From positions 930,001 through 994,000 of the forward strand of contig OZ255824.1 of assembly GCA_965277495.1 (NCBI GenBank): DNA of 64,000 nt, read 5' to 3'. A model generated the notes under the pieces. The model ran no database searches and had not been told where the DNA came from. It saw nothing but the letters and a program-made list of their open reading frames with translations. Below, in pieces: positions 45,018-54,153 of the stretch. Origin of the DNA: CAHJXG01 sp965277495 (lineage in GTDB: Bacteria > Pseudomonadota > Alphaproteobacteria > Acetobacterales > Acetobacteraceae). How positions within the stretch are numbered: position 1 is the stretch's first letter; each line of letters starts with the position of its first letter. The position numbers and the translations under genes were made by a program.

Positions 45018-45584
45018 ATGCGGCTGACCGCAATGTTCAAGATGATGCCGTTGGCGGCCTTGCTGGCGGGTTGCACGGCGGCGTCCCAATTGCCGCCGCG
45101 GCCCGTGCCGTTGGTCGCCATTCCCGGCCCGGCCAAGACCGAGGCGCAATTCCATGCGGACGACACAGCCTGCCGGGCTGCTGCCGTGACGCTGCCGGCC
45201 AGTGCGCCAGCCCAACAGCCAGCCCAGGACCCGGCTCAAGCGGACTCGGCCGCGGCGATGCCGCCCGGCGTCATCTATTTGCGTTGCATGGCGGCGCGGC
45301 AGAACACCATCGAGCCGCTCGCTCCGGCGCCGCAGGTTGTATATAGCTATTACCCGGCCTACCCGATCTACGCCGGGGCGGGGTTCGGCTTCCCAGGGTT
45401 CTATAACGATTTCGGCGCGTTCGGCTTCTATGGCGCCGGGTTTGGCGGGTTCTACGGCGGCTATGGCTATCGCGGCTACCGGGATTATGGGTTCCGGGAT
45501 GGGGGGTTCCGGGATGGCGGGTTCCATGGCGGCGGCTTCCACGGCGGTGGGTTTCACGGCGGTGGCTTTGGCGGGCGGCACTGA
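45018..45584 (+). CDS. Gly/Phe/His-rich lipoprotein
   Basis: 188-residue predicted lipoprotein. The start at ATG 45018 has AAGGGAG eight bases upstream and gives a signal peptide MRLTAMFKMMPLAALLAGC with a clear lipobox (LLAGC). The middle is Ala/Pro/Gln-rich with two Cys (DTACRA and YLRCMA). The C-terminal 70 residues are Gly/Tyr/Phe-rich and end in six to seven short repeats of the type GGFRD, GGFHG. The repeats are also tandem at DNA level. It may be a surface or envelope protein whose tail is disordered and metal-binding through His; the function is unknown. Confidence 0.75.
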   Translation: MRLTAMFKMMPLAALLAGCTAASQLPPRPVPLVAIPGPAKTEAQFHADDTACRAAAVTLPASAPAQQPAQDPAQADSAAAMPPGVIYLRCMAARQNTIEPLAPAPQVVYSYYPAYPIYAGAGFGFPGFYNDFGAFGFYGAGFGGFYGGYGYRGYRDYGFRDGGFRDGGFHGGGFHGGGFHGGGFGGRH

Positions 45585-45615
45585 GGCTCGCGCCTAAGCT
45601 CCGGAATGCACGCCG

Positions 45616-46611
45616 CTATCCATCCGCGGGCAGCACCTCGGGATTGACGACGTTCGCGCGGTTGGGCGCGCCGTCCAGCACGCCCAGCATATTCAGCGCC
45701 GTCGTCGCCGACATTGCGGCCCAGGCTTCACGGGTAACGCCCGCCATGTGCGGCGAGGCGATCACCGTCTCCATCTGCAACAGCGGATGCGCTGTGTCCG
45801 GCGGCTCCGGATCGAACACGTCGAGGCCGGCCCCGCCGAGATGGCCGGACTGCAGCGACGCCGCGAGGGCCGCCTCGTCGACGATGCCGCCGCGCGCGGT
45901 GTTGACCAGGAACGCGCCCGGCTTCATCAGGGCCAGGCGCCCCGCGCCGAACAGGCCGATCGTCCCAGCATTCTTTGGGCAATGGATCGTGACGAAGTCG
46001 GCGCGGGGCAGCGCCATATCCAGGTCGGCGGCCGGCTCGTAGCCGGCGTCCCGGACCGTGTCGCCGCTGACGAAGGGGTCATAGACCAGCACCTCCATCT
46101 CCATCGCCCGGCAGCGCGGCGCCGTGCGGGAGCCGATGCGGCCGAACCCCACGACAAGCACCGTCTTGCCCGACACCTCGCCCGGCAGCCCGGACAGGCG
46201 GTCGTGGCCGATGCCCTGGCGCACCCGCCGGTCCATCTCCGCCGCCCGTTTCGCCAACGCGAACATGAGATGCAGGGCGTGCTCGGCAACCGACCGGGAG
46301 TTGGAGGTGCCGACGACCATCAGCGGGATGCCGCGCGCGGTCAGGGCCGGAACGTCCACCGCATCAAATCCGACGCCGAGCCGCGCGGCAACCTCGAGCC
46401 GCGCCGCCGCCGCCAGCTCCGGCGGACGGAACGGCGTCCAGGACAGCGCGACGGCGGCGGTGTCTTGCAGCAGGTCATGGAACCCAGCGGCTGCAATAGC
46501 CGGGTCGTAGCGCGTGACCTGCAGGTCTGGGCGACGCTCCAGGAGCAACAGGCCCTCCGGCCCCATGCTCACCGGGACCAGCACGCGTTTTTGGTTCAGC
46601 AAATCCTGCAT
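45616..46611 (-). CDS. D-2-hydroxyacid dehydrogenase
   Basis: 331-residue NAD-dependent dehydrogenase of the D-isomer 2-hydroxyacid family (phosphoglycerate dehydrogenase-like). The nucleotide-binding motif is VLVVGFGRIGSRTAPR near residue 150; catalytic Arg lies in NTARGGIVDE, Glu in DVFDPEPP and His in IASPHMAGVTREAW. Substrate cannot be predicted. It is convergent with the lipoprotein gene and divergent from the peptide-type binding protein. Confidence 0.9.
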   Translation of the reverse strand: MQDLLNQKRVLVPVSMGPEGLLLLERRPDLQVTRYDPAIAAAGFHDLLQDTAAVALSWTPFRPPELAAAARLEVAARLGVGFDAVDVPALTARGIPLMVVGTSNSRSVAEHALHLMFALAKRAAEMDRRVRQGIGHDRLSGLPGEVSGKTVLVVGFGRIGSRTAPRCRAMEMEVLVYDPFVSGDTVRDAGYEPAADLDMALPRADFVTIHCPKNAGTIGLFGAGRLALMKPGAFLVNTARGGIVDEAALAASLQSGHLGGAGLDVFDPEPPDTAHPLLQMETVIASPHMAGVTREAWAAMSATTALNMLGVLDGAPNRANVVNPEVLPADG

Positions 46612-46767
46612 TCCCTTCGTTCAGGACCGATCCAAGCCGTCTTGATTTTGCCTCTATCGAGGTTCGGGTGACTGAGCGATGGATCATGCGGCCTGTCAAC
46701 ATCCGGCCGAAACCGCCCCGTGGCACCCCGCTTGCTTGCCCATTAAGGCGTAAGCGGAGCCACAGCC

Positions 46768-48351
46768 ATGAAACGACGAACCCTCCTCACCGGCGCCGCG
46801 CTCGCCAGCGCGTTGCCGAGGCCCTCAATTGCCCAGGCGGCCGGCAAGCGCACGTTGAAGTTCATCCCCGAGGGCAACCTCGCCAACCCCGACCCGATCT
46901 GGACCACCACCACCGTCGCCCGCAACCACGGCTTCATGATCTACGACACGCTGTTCGGCGTCGACGCAAAGCTCAGCCCGAAGCCGCAGATGTGCGAGGG
47001 CTACGAACTATCGGACGATAAGCTCACCTGGAGCTTCCGGCTGCGCGACGGCCTGCGGTTCCATGATGGCGCCCCGGTGCGCGGCGTCGACTGCATCACC
47101 TCGATCGCCCGGTGGAGCAAGCGGGACGGCTTCGGCCAGCGGCTTGCGGCGCAGTTGGACAGCATGGCGGCGCCCGACGACCGCAGCTTCATGGTCAAGC
47201 TGAAGAAGCCGTTCCCCCTGCTGGTGAGCGCATTGGCGAAGCCCGCCGCCAACGTGTGCTTCATCATGCCAGAGCGGGTGGCGAAAACCGACGCCTTTAC
47301 CCAGATCACCGACTTCACCGGCTCCGGGCCGTTCCGCTTCGTGCGCGAGGAATGGACGCCGGGTTCGCTCGCGGTTTATGCGCGCTACGACGGGTATGTG
47401 CCGCGGCAGGAGCCTGCGGACTTCACCGCCGGCGGCAAGGCCGTGCATTTCGACCGGGTCGAGTGGAACATCATCCCCGATTCCGCGACCGCCGCCGCCG
47501 CCATGCAGACCGGCGAGGAGGACTGGTGGCAGACGCCGATCGCCGACCTGCTGCCGCAGCTTCGCCGGATGCGGGGCGTGAAGGTCGTGCCGATGACCAG
47601 CATCGGCAGCATCGAGATCATCCGGTTCAACTCGCTCAATCCGCCGTTCGACAACCCGAAGATGCGCCAGGCGGTGATGCGCGTGGCCGACCAGAGCGCG
47701 TTCATGCAGGCCGCCTATGGCGACGACACCAGCGTCTATCAGACCGGCGTCGGCGTGTTCACGCCGGGGTCGCCGGCGGCCACGGATGTCGGCCTGGACG
47801 CGGTCACCGGGCCGCGCGACATGGCGGCGGCCAAGCGCCTGGTGGCGGAGGCGGGCTATAAGGGCGAGAAGATCGTCATCATCTCGCCGACCGACTATCC
47901 CTGGCTGGAGGCGTTCTGCCAGGTCACGCGCGACCTGCTGATTAAGCTTGGCTTGAACGTCGACTACCAGGCCAGCGACTGGGGCACAGTGGTGCAGCGC
48001 CGGGCGAGCAAGGAGCCGGTGGAGAAGGGCGGCTGGAGCATCTTCTGCACAGGGTGGGAGGGGCTGAACACCGCCGACCCCGGCGGGCATTACCCGATCC
48101 TTGGCAATGGCCAGAACGCCTGGTTCGGCTGGCCGACCAGCCCGCGCATCGAGGGGCTCCGCACCGATTGGTTCAACGCGCCGGACGACGCGGCGCGCAA
48201 GCAGGCGACGGATGCGATCCAGGAGGCGGTATGGGACGAGGCGCCGTTCGTGCCGCTGGGCCAGTTTTTCCAGCCGGCGGCGATGCGCGACAACGTGGTG
48301 GACGTGCTGGACAGCCCGTTCCCGATCTTCTGGAACGCGAAAAAGGTTTAG
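46768..48351 (+). CDS. Peptide/nickel-type ABC binding protein (SBP_bac_5)
   Basis: 527-residue periplasmic binding protein of the DppA/OppA family. A Tat-like signal (MKRRTLLTGAALASALPRP) is followed by the family pattern: DPIWTTTTVARNHGFMIYDTLF, LRDGLRFHDGAPVRGVDC and FNSLNPPFDNPKMRQAVM. It stands alone with no permease or ATPase genes of its type beside it, so it must work with a transporter encoded elsewhere or as a receptor-like binding protein. Ligand unknown. Confidence 0.9.
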   Translation: MKRRTLLTGAALASALPRPSIAQAAGKRTLKFIPEGNLANPDPIWTTTTVARNHGFMIYDTLFGVDAKLSPKPQMCEGYELSDDKLTWSFRLRDGLRFHDGAPVRGVDCITSIARWSKRDGFGQRLAAQLDSMAAPDDRSFMVKLKKPFPLLVSALAKPAANVCFIMPERVAKTDAFTQITDFTGSGPFRFVREEWTPGSLAVYARYDGYVPRQEPADFTAGGKAVHFDRVEWNIIPDSATAAAAMQTGEEDWWQTPIADLLPQLRRMRGVKVVPMTSIGSIEIIRFNSLNPPFDNPKMRQAVMRVADQSAFMQAAYGDDTSVYQTGVGVFTPGSPAATDVGLDAVTGPRDMAAAKRLVAEAGYKGEKIVIISPTDYPWLEAFCQVTRDLLIKLGLNVDYQASDWGTVVQRRASKEPVEKGGWSIFCTGWEGLNTADPGGHYPILGNGQNAWFGWPTSPRIEGLRTDWFNAPDDAARKQATDAIQEAVWDEAPFVPLGQFFQPAAMRDNVVDVLDSPFPIFWNAKKV

Positions 48352-48481
48352 CGGTTGGGGTTCGGGGATTTCCAAACGCAGTTGCCCAACACTCCATCCC
48401 GGTCAAGCTTGACAGCCAACAATCGGCAAGCGCAGCGTTCAAACGATCACCACAAGAATAAGCCCTGGGAGAGACAAAGCC

Positions 48482-49573
48482 ATGACGGATGCTCCGGACG
48501 CCAATAGCCCAAACACGGCTTCGCATCCCGGTCCGGCGCGGCGCGGCGTGCTGCAAGGGGCGGCGCTCGGGTCGGCGATGGCGTTGCTGGCCGGGGCACG
48601 CACGGCCCGGGCGGACGACGCGAACCCGTTCCCCGACCACCCGCGCTGGCGCTTCGTGTTCGTCAACCACGTGACGACCAACCCGTTCTTCGTGCCCACC
48701 CAGTACGGGCTGCAGGACGCCTGCGACCTGCTCGGATGCGACCACCAGTGGACGGGCTCGGCAAATTCGGACGTGGCCGAGATGGTCAACGCGATGAACG
48801 CGGCCGTGGCCGCCAAGGCCAGCGCGATCGCGGTGCCGATCATCGACCCGAAGGCGTTCAACGCCCCGATCGACCGGGCGCTGGCCGCAGGCATCCCGGT
48901 ATTCGCCTACAACGCCGACTCTCCCGCGGGCAGCGCGAACAAGCGGCTCGCGTATATCGGCCAGGACCTGTACCAGGCCGGGCAACTGATGGGGCAGCGC
49001 ATCACCAAGCTGGTCGACGGCGGCATGATCGCGCTGTTCATCGCGACGCCGGGTGCGTTGAACATCCAGCCGCGCATCGACGGCGCGCAGGACGCGATCA
49101 AGAAGTCGGGAAAGACCTACGACGTGCAGGTCATCGCGTCCGGCGCCACGGTGAACGAGGAACTGTCCAAGGTAGAATCGTTCTATCTCGGCCATCAGGA
49201 CGTGAAGGGCATGTTCGCGGTCGACGGCGGCACCACCCAGGGCGTCGCCGAGACGATTAACAAGCACGGGCTGGCGGCCAAGGGCGTCAAGGGCGGCGGC
49301 TTCGACCTGCTGCCGCGCACGCTGGCGCTGATTCAGGCCGGCGCGATGGATTTCACCATCGACCAGCAGCCATACCTGCAGGGCTTCTACACGGTCATGC
49401 AGATGTTCAGCTTCCTGGCGTCGGGCGGCCTGGTTGGACCCGCCGATTGCAACACCGGGTTGAAATTCGTCACCAAGGACAGCGTCGGCCCCTACCTCTC
49501 GACTGCGACCCGCTACGAGGGCAAGTCCGACAAGCACGAAATCGTGCCGCGCTCCGGCCCGATCGCAACCTAG
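48482..49573 (+). CDS. Sugar ABC transporter substrate-binding protein 2
   Basis: 363-residue periplasmic binding protein of the Peripla_BP_4 group. The N-terminus is long (22 polar residues) before a twin-Arg signal (ARRGVLQGAALGSAMALLAG), cleaved probably after TARA. GGGAG is present upstream of the ATG. The mature part shows FVNHVTTNPFFVPTQYGLQD and AAVAAKASAIAVPIIDPKAF. It is the first gene of a four-gene operon with permease, ATPase and dehydrogenase. Confidence 0.88.
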   Translation: MTDAPDANSPNTASHPGPARRGVLQGAALGSAMALLAGARTARADDANPFPDHPRWRFVFVNHVTTNPFFVPTQYGLQDACDLLGCDHQWTGSANSDVAEMVNAMNAAVAAKASAIAVPIIDPKAFNAPIDRALAAGIPVFAYNADSPAGSANKRLAYIGQDLYQAGQLMGQRITKLVDGGMIALFIATPGALNIQPRIDGAQDAIKKSGKTYDVQVIASGATVNEELSKVESFYLGHQDVKGMFAVDGGTTQGVAETINKHGLAAKGVKGGGFDLLPRTLALIQAGAMDFTIDQQPYLQGFYTVMQMFSFLASGGLVGPADCNTGLKFVTKDSVGPYLSTATRYEGKSDKHEIVPRSGPIAT

Positions 49574-49583
49574 GCTCCCGCCC

Positions 49584-50564
49584 GTGAGCGGACCCGGACG
49601 CAGCGCCCGGCCCAGCCTGTTGGACACGGCGCTGCGTTGGCAGGAACTGAGCATCCTGGTCGTCGCGATCATCCTGGTGGCGTATTTCGAGTGGGCCAAC
49701 CACGACTTCCTGCTGACCGACGCCAGCCTGCAGAACCTGTCGCAATTCGTGGCCCCGGCCGCCATCATCGCCTGCGGCGAGATCATGCTGATGATCGGCG
49801 GCGAGATCGACCTGTCGGCGGGGATGGTGTTCGCCCTGGCGCCGTTCGTCATGCACTTCGCCAACCAGGCCGGCGTGCCGCTGCCGGCCGCATTGCTGCT
49901 GGCGCTGGCGGCGAGCGCATTGATCGGCCTGTGCAACGGGTTCATCACCGTGGCTTTGTTGGTGCCGTCGTTCATCACCACGCTCGGCACCAACTTCCTG
50001 CTGAACGGGCTGACGCTCACCTTGTCGCACGGCACGCCGGTCGAGGCGCCGGAGGACCCGGTGTTCGCCGCCATCTTCGGCAACTGGGGCTACAGCGAGA
50101 TCATCTGGGCGGTCGTGGTGGTGGCGGTGATGCACACGGTGCTGCGCCGGACCCGGTGGGGCCTGCACACCATCGCGGCCGGGGCCAACCCGGTGGGCGC
50201 GGCCGAGGCAGGCATCCGCGTCAACCGGCTCAAGATCGGCAACTTCATGATCACGGCGATGCTCGCCGGGTTCACGGGCATCCTGGAAAGCTTCCGCATT
50301 TCCTCGATCGATCCGCAGGCCGGGGGCAACGGCATCATGTTCCTGGCGGTCGCCGCGGGGGTGATCGGCGGGACGCCGCTGGCCGGCGGCTCCGGCACGA
50401 TCGTGGGCGGGCTGATCGGCGCATTCGTGCTGGGGGTGCTCAGCGACGGCTTCACGCTGATCGGGATCAACGCGTTCACCTTCAACATCATCCTGGGCGC
50501 CGCGATCCTGGCCGCGATGCTGTTCAACATCCATGTCGGCCGCCTGCGCCGCAGCGGCGCTTGA
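49584..50564 (+). CDS. Sugar ABC transporter permease (RbsC-like)
   Basis: 326-residue inner-membrane permease with about ten hydrophobic segments. The family motif is IGGEIDLSAGMVFALAPFV, and the coupling loop is AGANPVGAAEAGIRVNRLKI. The start is GTG 11 bases after the binding-protein stop. Only one permease gene is present here, so a homodimer is expected, unlike the earlier sugar operon. Confidence 0.9.
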   Translation: MSGPGRSARPSLLDTALRWQELSILVVAIILVAYFEWANHDFLLTDASLQNLSQFVAPAAIIACGEIMLMIGGEIDLSAGMVFALAPFVMHFANQAGVPLPAALLLALAASALIGLCNGFITVALLVPSFITTLGTNFLLNGLTLTLSHGTPVEAPEDPVFAAIFGNWGYSEIIWAVVVVAVMHTVLRRTRWGLHTIAAGANPVGAAEAGIRVNRLKIGNFMITAMLAGFTGILESFRISSIDPQAGGNGIMFLAVAAGVIGGTPLAGGSGTIVGGLIGAFVLGVLSDGFTLIGINAFTFNIILGAAILAAMLFNIHVGRLRRSGA

Positions 50565-50566
50565 GC

Positions 50567-51322
50567 ATGGCCGAAGCATTGCGCGCGGACGGCATCGTCA
50601 AGCGCTTCGGCGCGGTCACGGCGCTGCAAGGCGTGTCGCTGCATTTGGAGCAGGGCGAAATCCTCGGCATCCTCGGCGATAACGGCGCCGGTAAGTCGAC
50701 GCTGATGAAGATCCTGACCGGCTACCAGGCCCCGACTGAGGGCCGGCTGTTCGTCGCCGGGCAGGAGGTCGCGCTACGTTCGGTGGACCACGCCCGCAGC
50801 CTCGGCATCGAGTGCGTTTACCAGGACCTCGCGCTGGCCAACTCGCTCAGCGTTTATCACAACCTGTTCCTCAACCGGGAGATCCTCTACCCCGGCCCGT
50901 TCCGGTTGCTGAACAACCGCGAGATGCGCCGCCAGGCCGAGGCCTGCCTCGAAGGCATTGGCGTGCATATCCCGTCCGTGGCGCTGCCGGTCGAGCGGCT
51001 GTCGGGCGGCCAGCGCCAGGCCATTGCGGTCGCGCGGGCGGTCAACAGCAAGGCGCGCGTGCTGCTGCTCGACGAGCCGCTCGCCGCCATGGGCGCGCGC
51101 GAGGCCGGGCTGATCATCGACCTGATCCTGCGGCTGAAAGCGGCGGGGGACCTGTCGATTGTCATGATCATGCACAACTACGCGCAGACGCTGGAGATCG
51201 CCGACCGCATCATGCTGATGCAGCGCGGCACCGTGACATACGAGAACAGCGCGAAGTCGACCTCGGTTGCCGAATTGATGGACATCGTGCGCCGCGAATA
51301 CCGCGCGCTGCGCACAGGTTGA
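50567..51322 (+). CDS. Sugar ABC transporter ATPase, single domain
   Basis: 251-residue ATPase with one ABC module, in contrast to the double-module RbsA type. Walker A GDNGAGKSTL, Q-loop region IECVYQDLALANSLSVYHN, signature LSGGQRQAIAVARAV, Walker B VLLLDEPLAAMGARE and switch His in IMHNYAQTL. These are intact. It resembles the FrcA-type ATPases of fructose-like importers in Rhizobiales. It starts three bases after the permease stop. Confidence 0.9.
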   Translation: MAEALRADGIVKRFGAVTALQGVSLHLEQGEILGILGDNGAGKSTLMKILTGYQAPTEGRLFVAGQEVALRSVDHARSLGIECVYQDLALANSLSVYHNLFLNREILYPGPFRLLNNREMRRQAEACLEGIGVHIPSVALPVERLSGGQRQAIAVARAVNSKARVLLLDEPLAAMGAREAGLIIDLILRLKAAGDLSIVMIMHNYAQTLEIADRIMLMQRGTVTYENSAKSTSVAELMDIVRREYRALRTG

Positions 51323-51339
51323 AGCATGGGAGCCGTCCG

Positions 51340-52110
51340 ATGACCGAGTTCGCCCGTTATCCCAGCCTGCAGGGCCGGGTCGTGTTCATCTCCGGCGGCG
51401 CGACCGGCATCGGTGCCTCGCTGGTGGAGCATTTCGCCCGCCAAGGGGCGCAGGTCGCCTTCGTGGACCGGCAGGAGGAGGCCGGGCGGGCGCTCGCCGA
51501 TGGGCTGGCGGCCGAGGGCTGCCCGCCGCCGTTGTTCCTGCCCGTCGACCTGCGCGGCATCCCGGCGCTGCAGCAGGCCATCGCCACCGTCGGCGAGCGG
51601 CTTGGCCCGGTGTCGGTGCTGGTCAACAACGCCGCCCATGACGAACGCCACCGCATCGAGGACGTGACGGTAGAGTTCTGGGAAGACCGGATGCAGGTCA
51701 ACCTGCGGCACCAGTTCTTCGCGGTCCAGGCGGTGCTGCCGATGATGCGCGCGTCCGGGAGCGGCTCGATCATCAACATGGGATCGGTGAGCTGGCACGT
51801 CGGCCAGGGCGGGATGCCGGCCTACACCACGGCAAAGGCGGGGATCGAGGGCCTGACCCGCGGCCTGGCGCGCGACCTGGGGCCGGACCGCATCCGGGTG
51901 AACTGCATCATCCCGGGCTGGATCATGACGCAGCGCCAGATCGACCTGTGGCTGACCGTGGACGCCGAGCGGGAGCTGATGCAGGCGCAGTGCCTCAAGG
52001 AAAAGGTGTTCCCGGCCGACGTGGCGCGGATGGCGCTATGGCTGGCGGCGGAGGACAGCCGGCTTTGCACCAGCCAGACCTGGGTGGTGGACGCCGGGTG
52101 GAGCTTCTGA
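51340..52110 (+). CDS. Short-chain dehydrogenase/reductase
   Basis: 256-residue NAD(P)-dependent oxidoreductase. The cofactor motif is GGATGIG at 19-25, NNAAH follows, and the catalytic set is Ser149 or Ser151, Tyr162 and Lys166 (YTTAK). The C-terminal end VVDAGWSF is typical of sugar-acting SDRs such as galactose, arabinose or xylose dehydrogenases. As last gene of the sugar-importer operon it probably oxidises the imported sugar; this is inference from context. Confidence 0.88.
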   Translation: MTEFARYPSLQGRVVFISGGATGIGASLVEHFARQGAQVAFVDRQEEAGRALADGLAAEGCPPPLFLPVDLRGIPALQQAIATVGERLGPVSVLVNNAAHDERHRIEDVTVEFWEDRMQVNLRHQFFAVQAVLPMMRASGSGSIINMGSVSWHVGQGGMPAYTTAKAGIEGLTRGLARDLGPDRIRVNCIIPGWIMTQRQIDLWLTVDAERELMQAQCLKEKVFPADVARMALWLAAEDSRLCTSQTWVVDAGWSF

Positions 52111-52125
52111 ACGGCCTAAAAGCTG

Positions 52126-52142
52126 CGGGGCTGGCCCCGTTT
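52126..52142. terminator. Weak bidirectional hairpin between convergent genes
   Basis: CGGGG-CTGG-CCCCG followed by TTT lies between the SDR stop and the esterase stop. The stem is only five bases, so the call is tentative. Confidence 0.3.
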
Positions 52143-52163
52143 CGAGGCCGGCCCTGCCCATGA

Positions 52164-53369
52164 TCATGCGGTTTGCGACGGCGCCGGGTGCGGGTGTTCC
52201 ATAAAGAAGCGCAGCATCTCCCGCGTGGCATCCGGACCATGCGGGTCAGTGTAGGAGCCTGCGCTGCGTCCGCCGGACCAGGCGTGGCCAGCGCCGTGGA
52301 CGACCCACTGCTCGATCAACGGTTGTCCGGCGTCATCGGCGTGAACCGTCCGGCTGTAGGCGTGGCCGCCGGGAACCTGCCCATTCTGCACGCGCGCGCG
52401 CAATACCGCATCCTGCGCCGATTGTGCGACGACATCGTCGCCGTTGCGCGGGCTGACGGTGCTGTCCCGGTCGCCGTGGAACACGATCGTTGGAACCATC
52501 CGACGCTGCCCGCCAGGGTGCGCAGGGCGGTGCGCGGCGGGACCAATGCCCCGCTTCATCGCAGCAAGGGCCGACGGCACGTCGCGGGCCGCCCCGCAAG
52601 CAAGTCCGGAATGCACCCCAATGGCGGCATATAAATCCGGGTAGGCATCGCCCATCACGGCAGCCGCCGCACCGCCCGCCGACAGCCCGGCGACATAAAC
52701 GCGCTTGGGGTCGACCGCATACTCCCGCATCACTTGCCGCGTGATGCCCGCAATGAGCGATGGCTCGCCTTTGTCGCGCTGCTGGTCGTCGGCGCTGAAC
52801 CACTTCCAGCACTTCTGCGCATGGGCGCTTGCGGGCTGCCCGGGATACGCGACCAGGCAGGTCTGCTCCTCGGACGCGGCGTTCATGCCGGTGCCGGCGG
52901 CGAAGTCGTCGGGCGACTGCGTGCAGCCATGCAGCATGACGATTAACGGCACCGGCTGCCCGGCGGTGTAGCCGCTCGGCACATACAGCTTGTAGGGGCG
53001 GCTTCCGGCTTCATTGCTGAACGTGTGCGAAAGGAACTGCGCGCCTTCGGGCAGGACGACCGCAGGCGCGGGCGGATGGGCCGCCCCGCCGGGCACGGCA
53101 TATCCGTCCATGCCCTGGCCGATGAAATCTTCCAAGCCTTTGGGCAAATGCGATTGGACCAGGCCGCGCACTTCCGCGGGAACGAAGCGCAGCCAATCAG
53201 GTCCGGCGCCGGTTGCGTCCGCCCTGTCCAGGGTGGGCCGCCGTGGCTCGGGTCCCGGGCTGCCCGAGGCCGTTTGGCTGCCGAACCGGCGTTGCAACGC
53301 CGCTGCCGCCTTGGCGCGCCAGTCGACGCCGTTTGCATTCGGGAACTGGCCGCGGAACGTGTTGGGCAT
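52164..53369 (-). CDS. PHB depolymerase-family esterase
   Basis: 401-residue alpha/beta-hydrolase of the esterase-PHB (LpqC-like) family. The oxyanion region is VMLHGCTQSPDDFAAGTGMN near residue 146, the nucleophile elbow GLSAGGAAA near 230, and the acid and His lie in FHGDRDSTVSPRN and VHGAGHAWSGG. There is no signal peptide; the first 100 residues are a polar linker, so the protein is likely intracellular or bound to PHB granules. It may hydrolyse polyhydroxyalkanoate or other esters. It converges with the SDR gene. Confidence 0.88.
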   Translation of the reverse strand: MPNTFRGQFPNANGVDWRAKAAAALQRRFGSQTASGSPGPEPRRPTLDRADATGAGPDWLRFVPAEVRGLVQSHLPKGLEDFIGQGMDGYAVPGGAAHPPAPAVVLPEGAQFLSHTFSNEAGSRPYKLYVPSGYTAGQPVPLIVMLHGCTQSPDDFAAGTGMNAASEEQTCLVAYPGQPASAHAQKCWKWFSADDQQRDKGEPSLIAGITRQVMREYAVDPKRVYVAGLSAGGAAAAVMGDAYPDLYAAIGVHSGLACGAARDVPSALAAMKRGIGPAAHRPAHPGGQRRMVPTIVFHGDRDSTVSPRNGDDVVAQSAQDAVLRARVQNGQVPGGHAYSRTVHADDAGQPLIEQWVVHGAGHAWSGGRSAGSYTDPHGPDATREMLRFFMEHPHPAPSQTA

Positions 53370-53507
53370 GGGATCATGGCCTTCTATTGGGGACCCGGCG
53401 AGGCATCCCCGTTCGGAACCGGCATCGGCTTCCGTCGCAACTCAATCGTGATGGTCGGGCGTGATGGTCGGATCTTCGGCTGCCGATCGGTTCGGCGCCT
53501 GCGGGCG

Positions 53508-53927
53508 TCACCGCATTCGGTCGGCAAGGGCGGCACGCACCTCGGGGCTGGCGTGCAACGCCCCTAGCACCGTGATCGAGGCGATGGTGGCGCGGGCCAA
53601 CTCCGGCGTCACGTCCCGGGCGATGGTGGCCAACCCGAGCACGCTGATTTGCAACGTATGCCCGGCGTCCCGCACCGCCTCGAGCTCCTGCCGGCCGTAG
53701 GCGCGAAGGCCAAGGTCAAGCGTCTTCCGCGCCACGGATTGCCGGACCACTTCGGCATGGCGGTCGAGCTGGTTGCGGATGGCGGTGCGGATGAAATCGG
53801 TTCGGTTGGAGTAGAAGCCATCCCGCACCATCAGGTCGACATGCCCGAGATCGACGAAGCCCAGGTTGATGGTGATCTTTTCACTATCGATTGTCTTGGC
53901 GATTGTCTTGGGTCGTATGTCTTGCAT
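53508..53927 (-). CDS. Ribbon-helix-helix (CopG-like) regulator
   Basis: 139-residue protein starting from the ATG at 53925-53927. Residues about 16-55 (KITINLGFVDLGHVDLMVRD then NRTDFIRTAIRNQLDRH) match the RHH fold, with a strand followed by two helices. The C-terminal half is helical without a clear match. Such proteins act as repressors of their own operon or of an adjacent gene. Upstream in-frame starts would add up to 61 residues but lack a ribosome binding site. It is divergent from the marR-emrAB operon and could regulate it; that is inference. Confidence 0.68.
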   Translation of the reverse strand: MQDIRPKTIAKTIDSEKITINLGFVDLGHVDLMVRDGFYSNRTDFIRTAIRNQLDRHAEVVRQSVARKTLDLGLRAYGRQELEAVRDAGHTLQISVLGLATIARDVTPELARATIASITVLGALHASPEVRAALADRMR

Positions 53928-54153
53928 CAGTTCGGTTGTCTTTCCATCCACAAGCCATCTGTATGGATGGAATATGTGGGGCTGGCTCCCTGAATGCAAG
54001 ATCATGCGCAACGTGAAGGTCCGGACCAGCCGTGGACGCGGGTGGCCCGCCTTGCCGGGCCTGCACGATGCTTGGACGTGTGGGCCAACCTCTTCGCCTG
54101 CCAAGCTCATCCAGGCGGCTTGACACCATTGTATCAGCGCTTATTATAAGCCC

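Noticed and set aside
45480..45580. Short regular repeats considered as a CRISPR-like array
   Set aside because: The units are in-frame codons for Gly/Phe/His repeats of a lipoprotein, without spacers.
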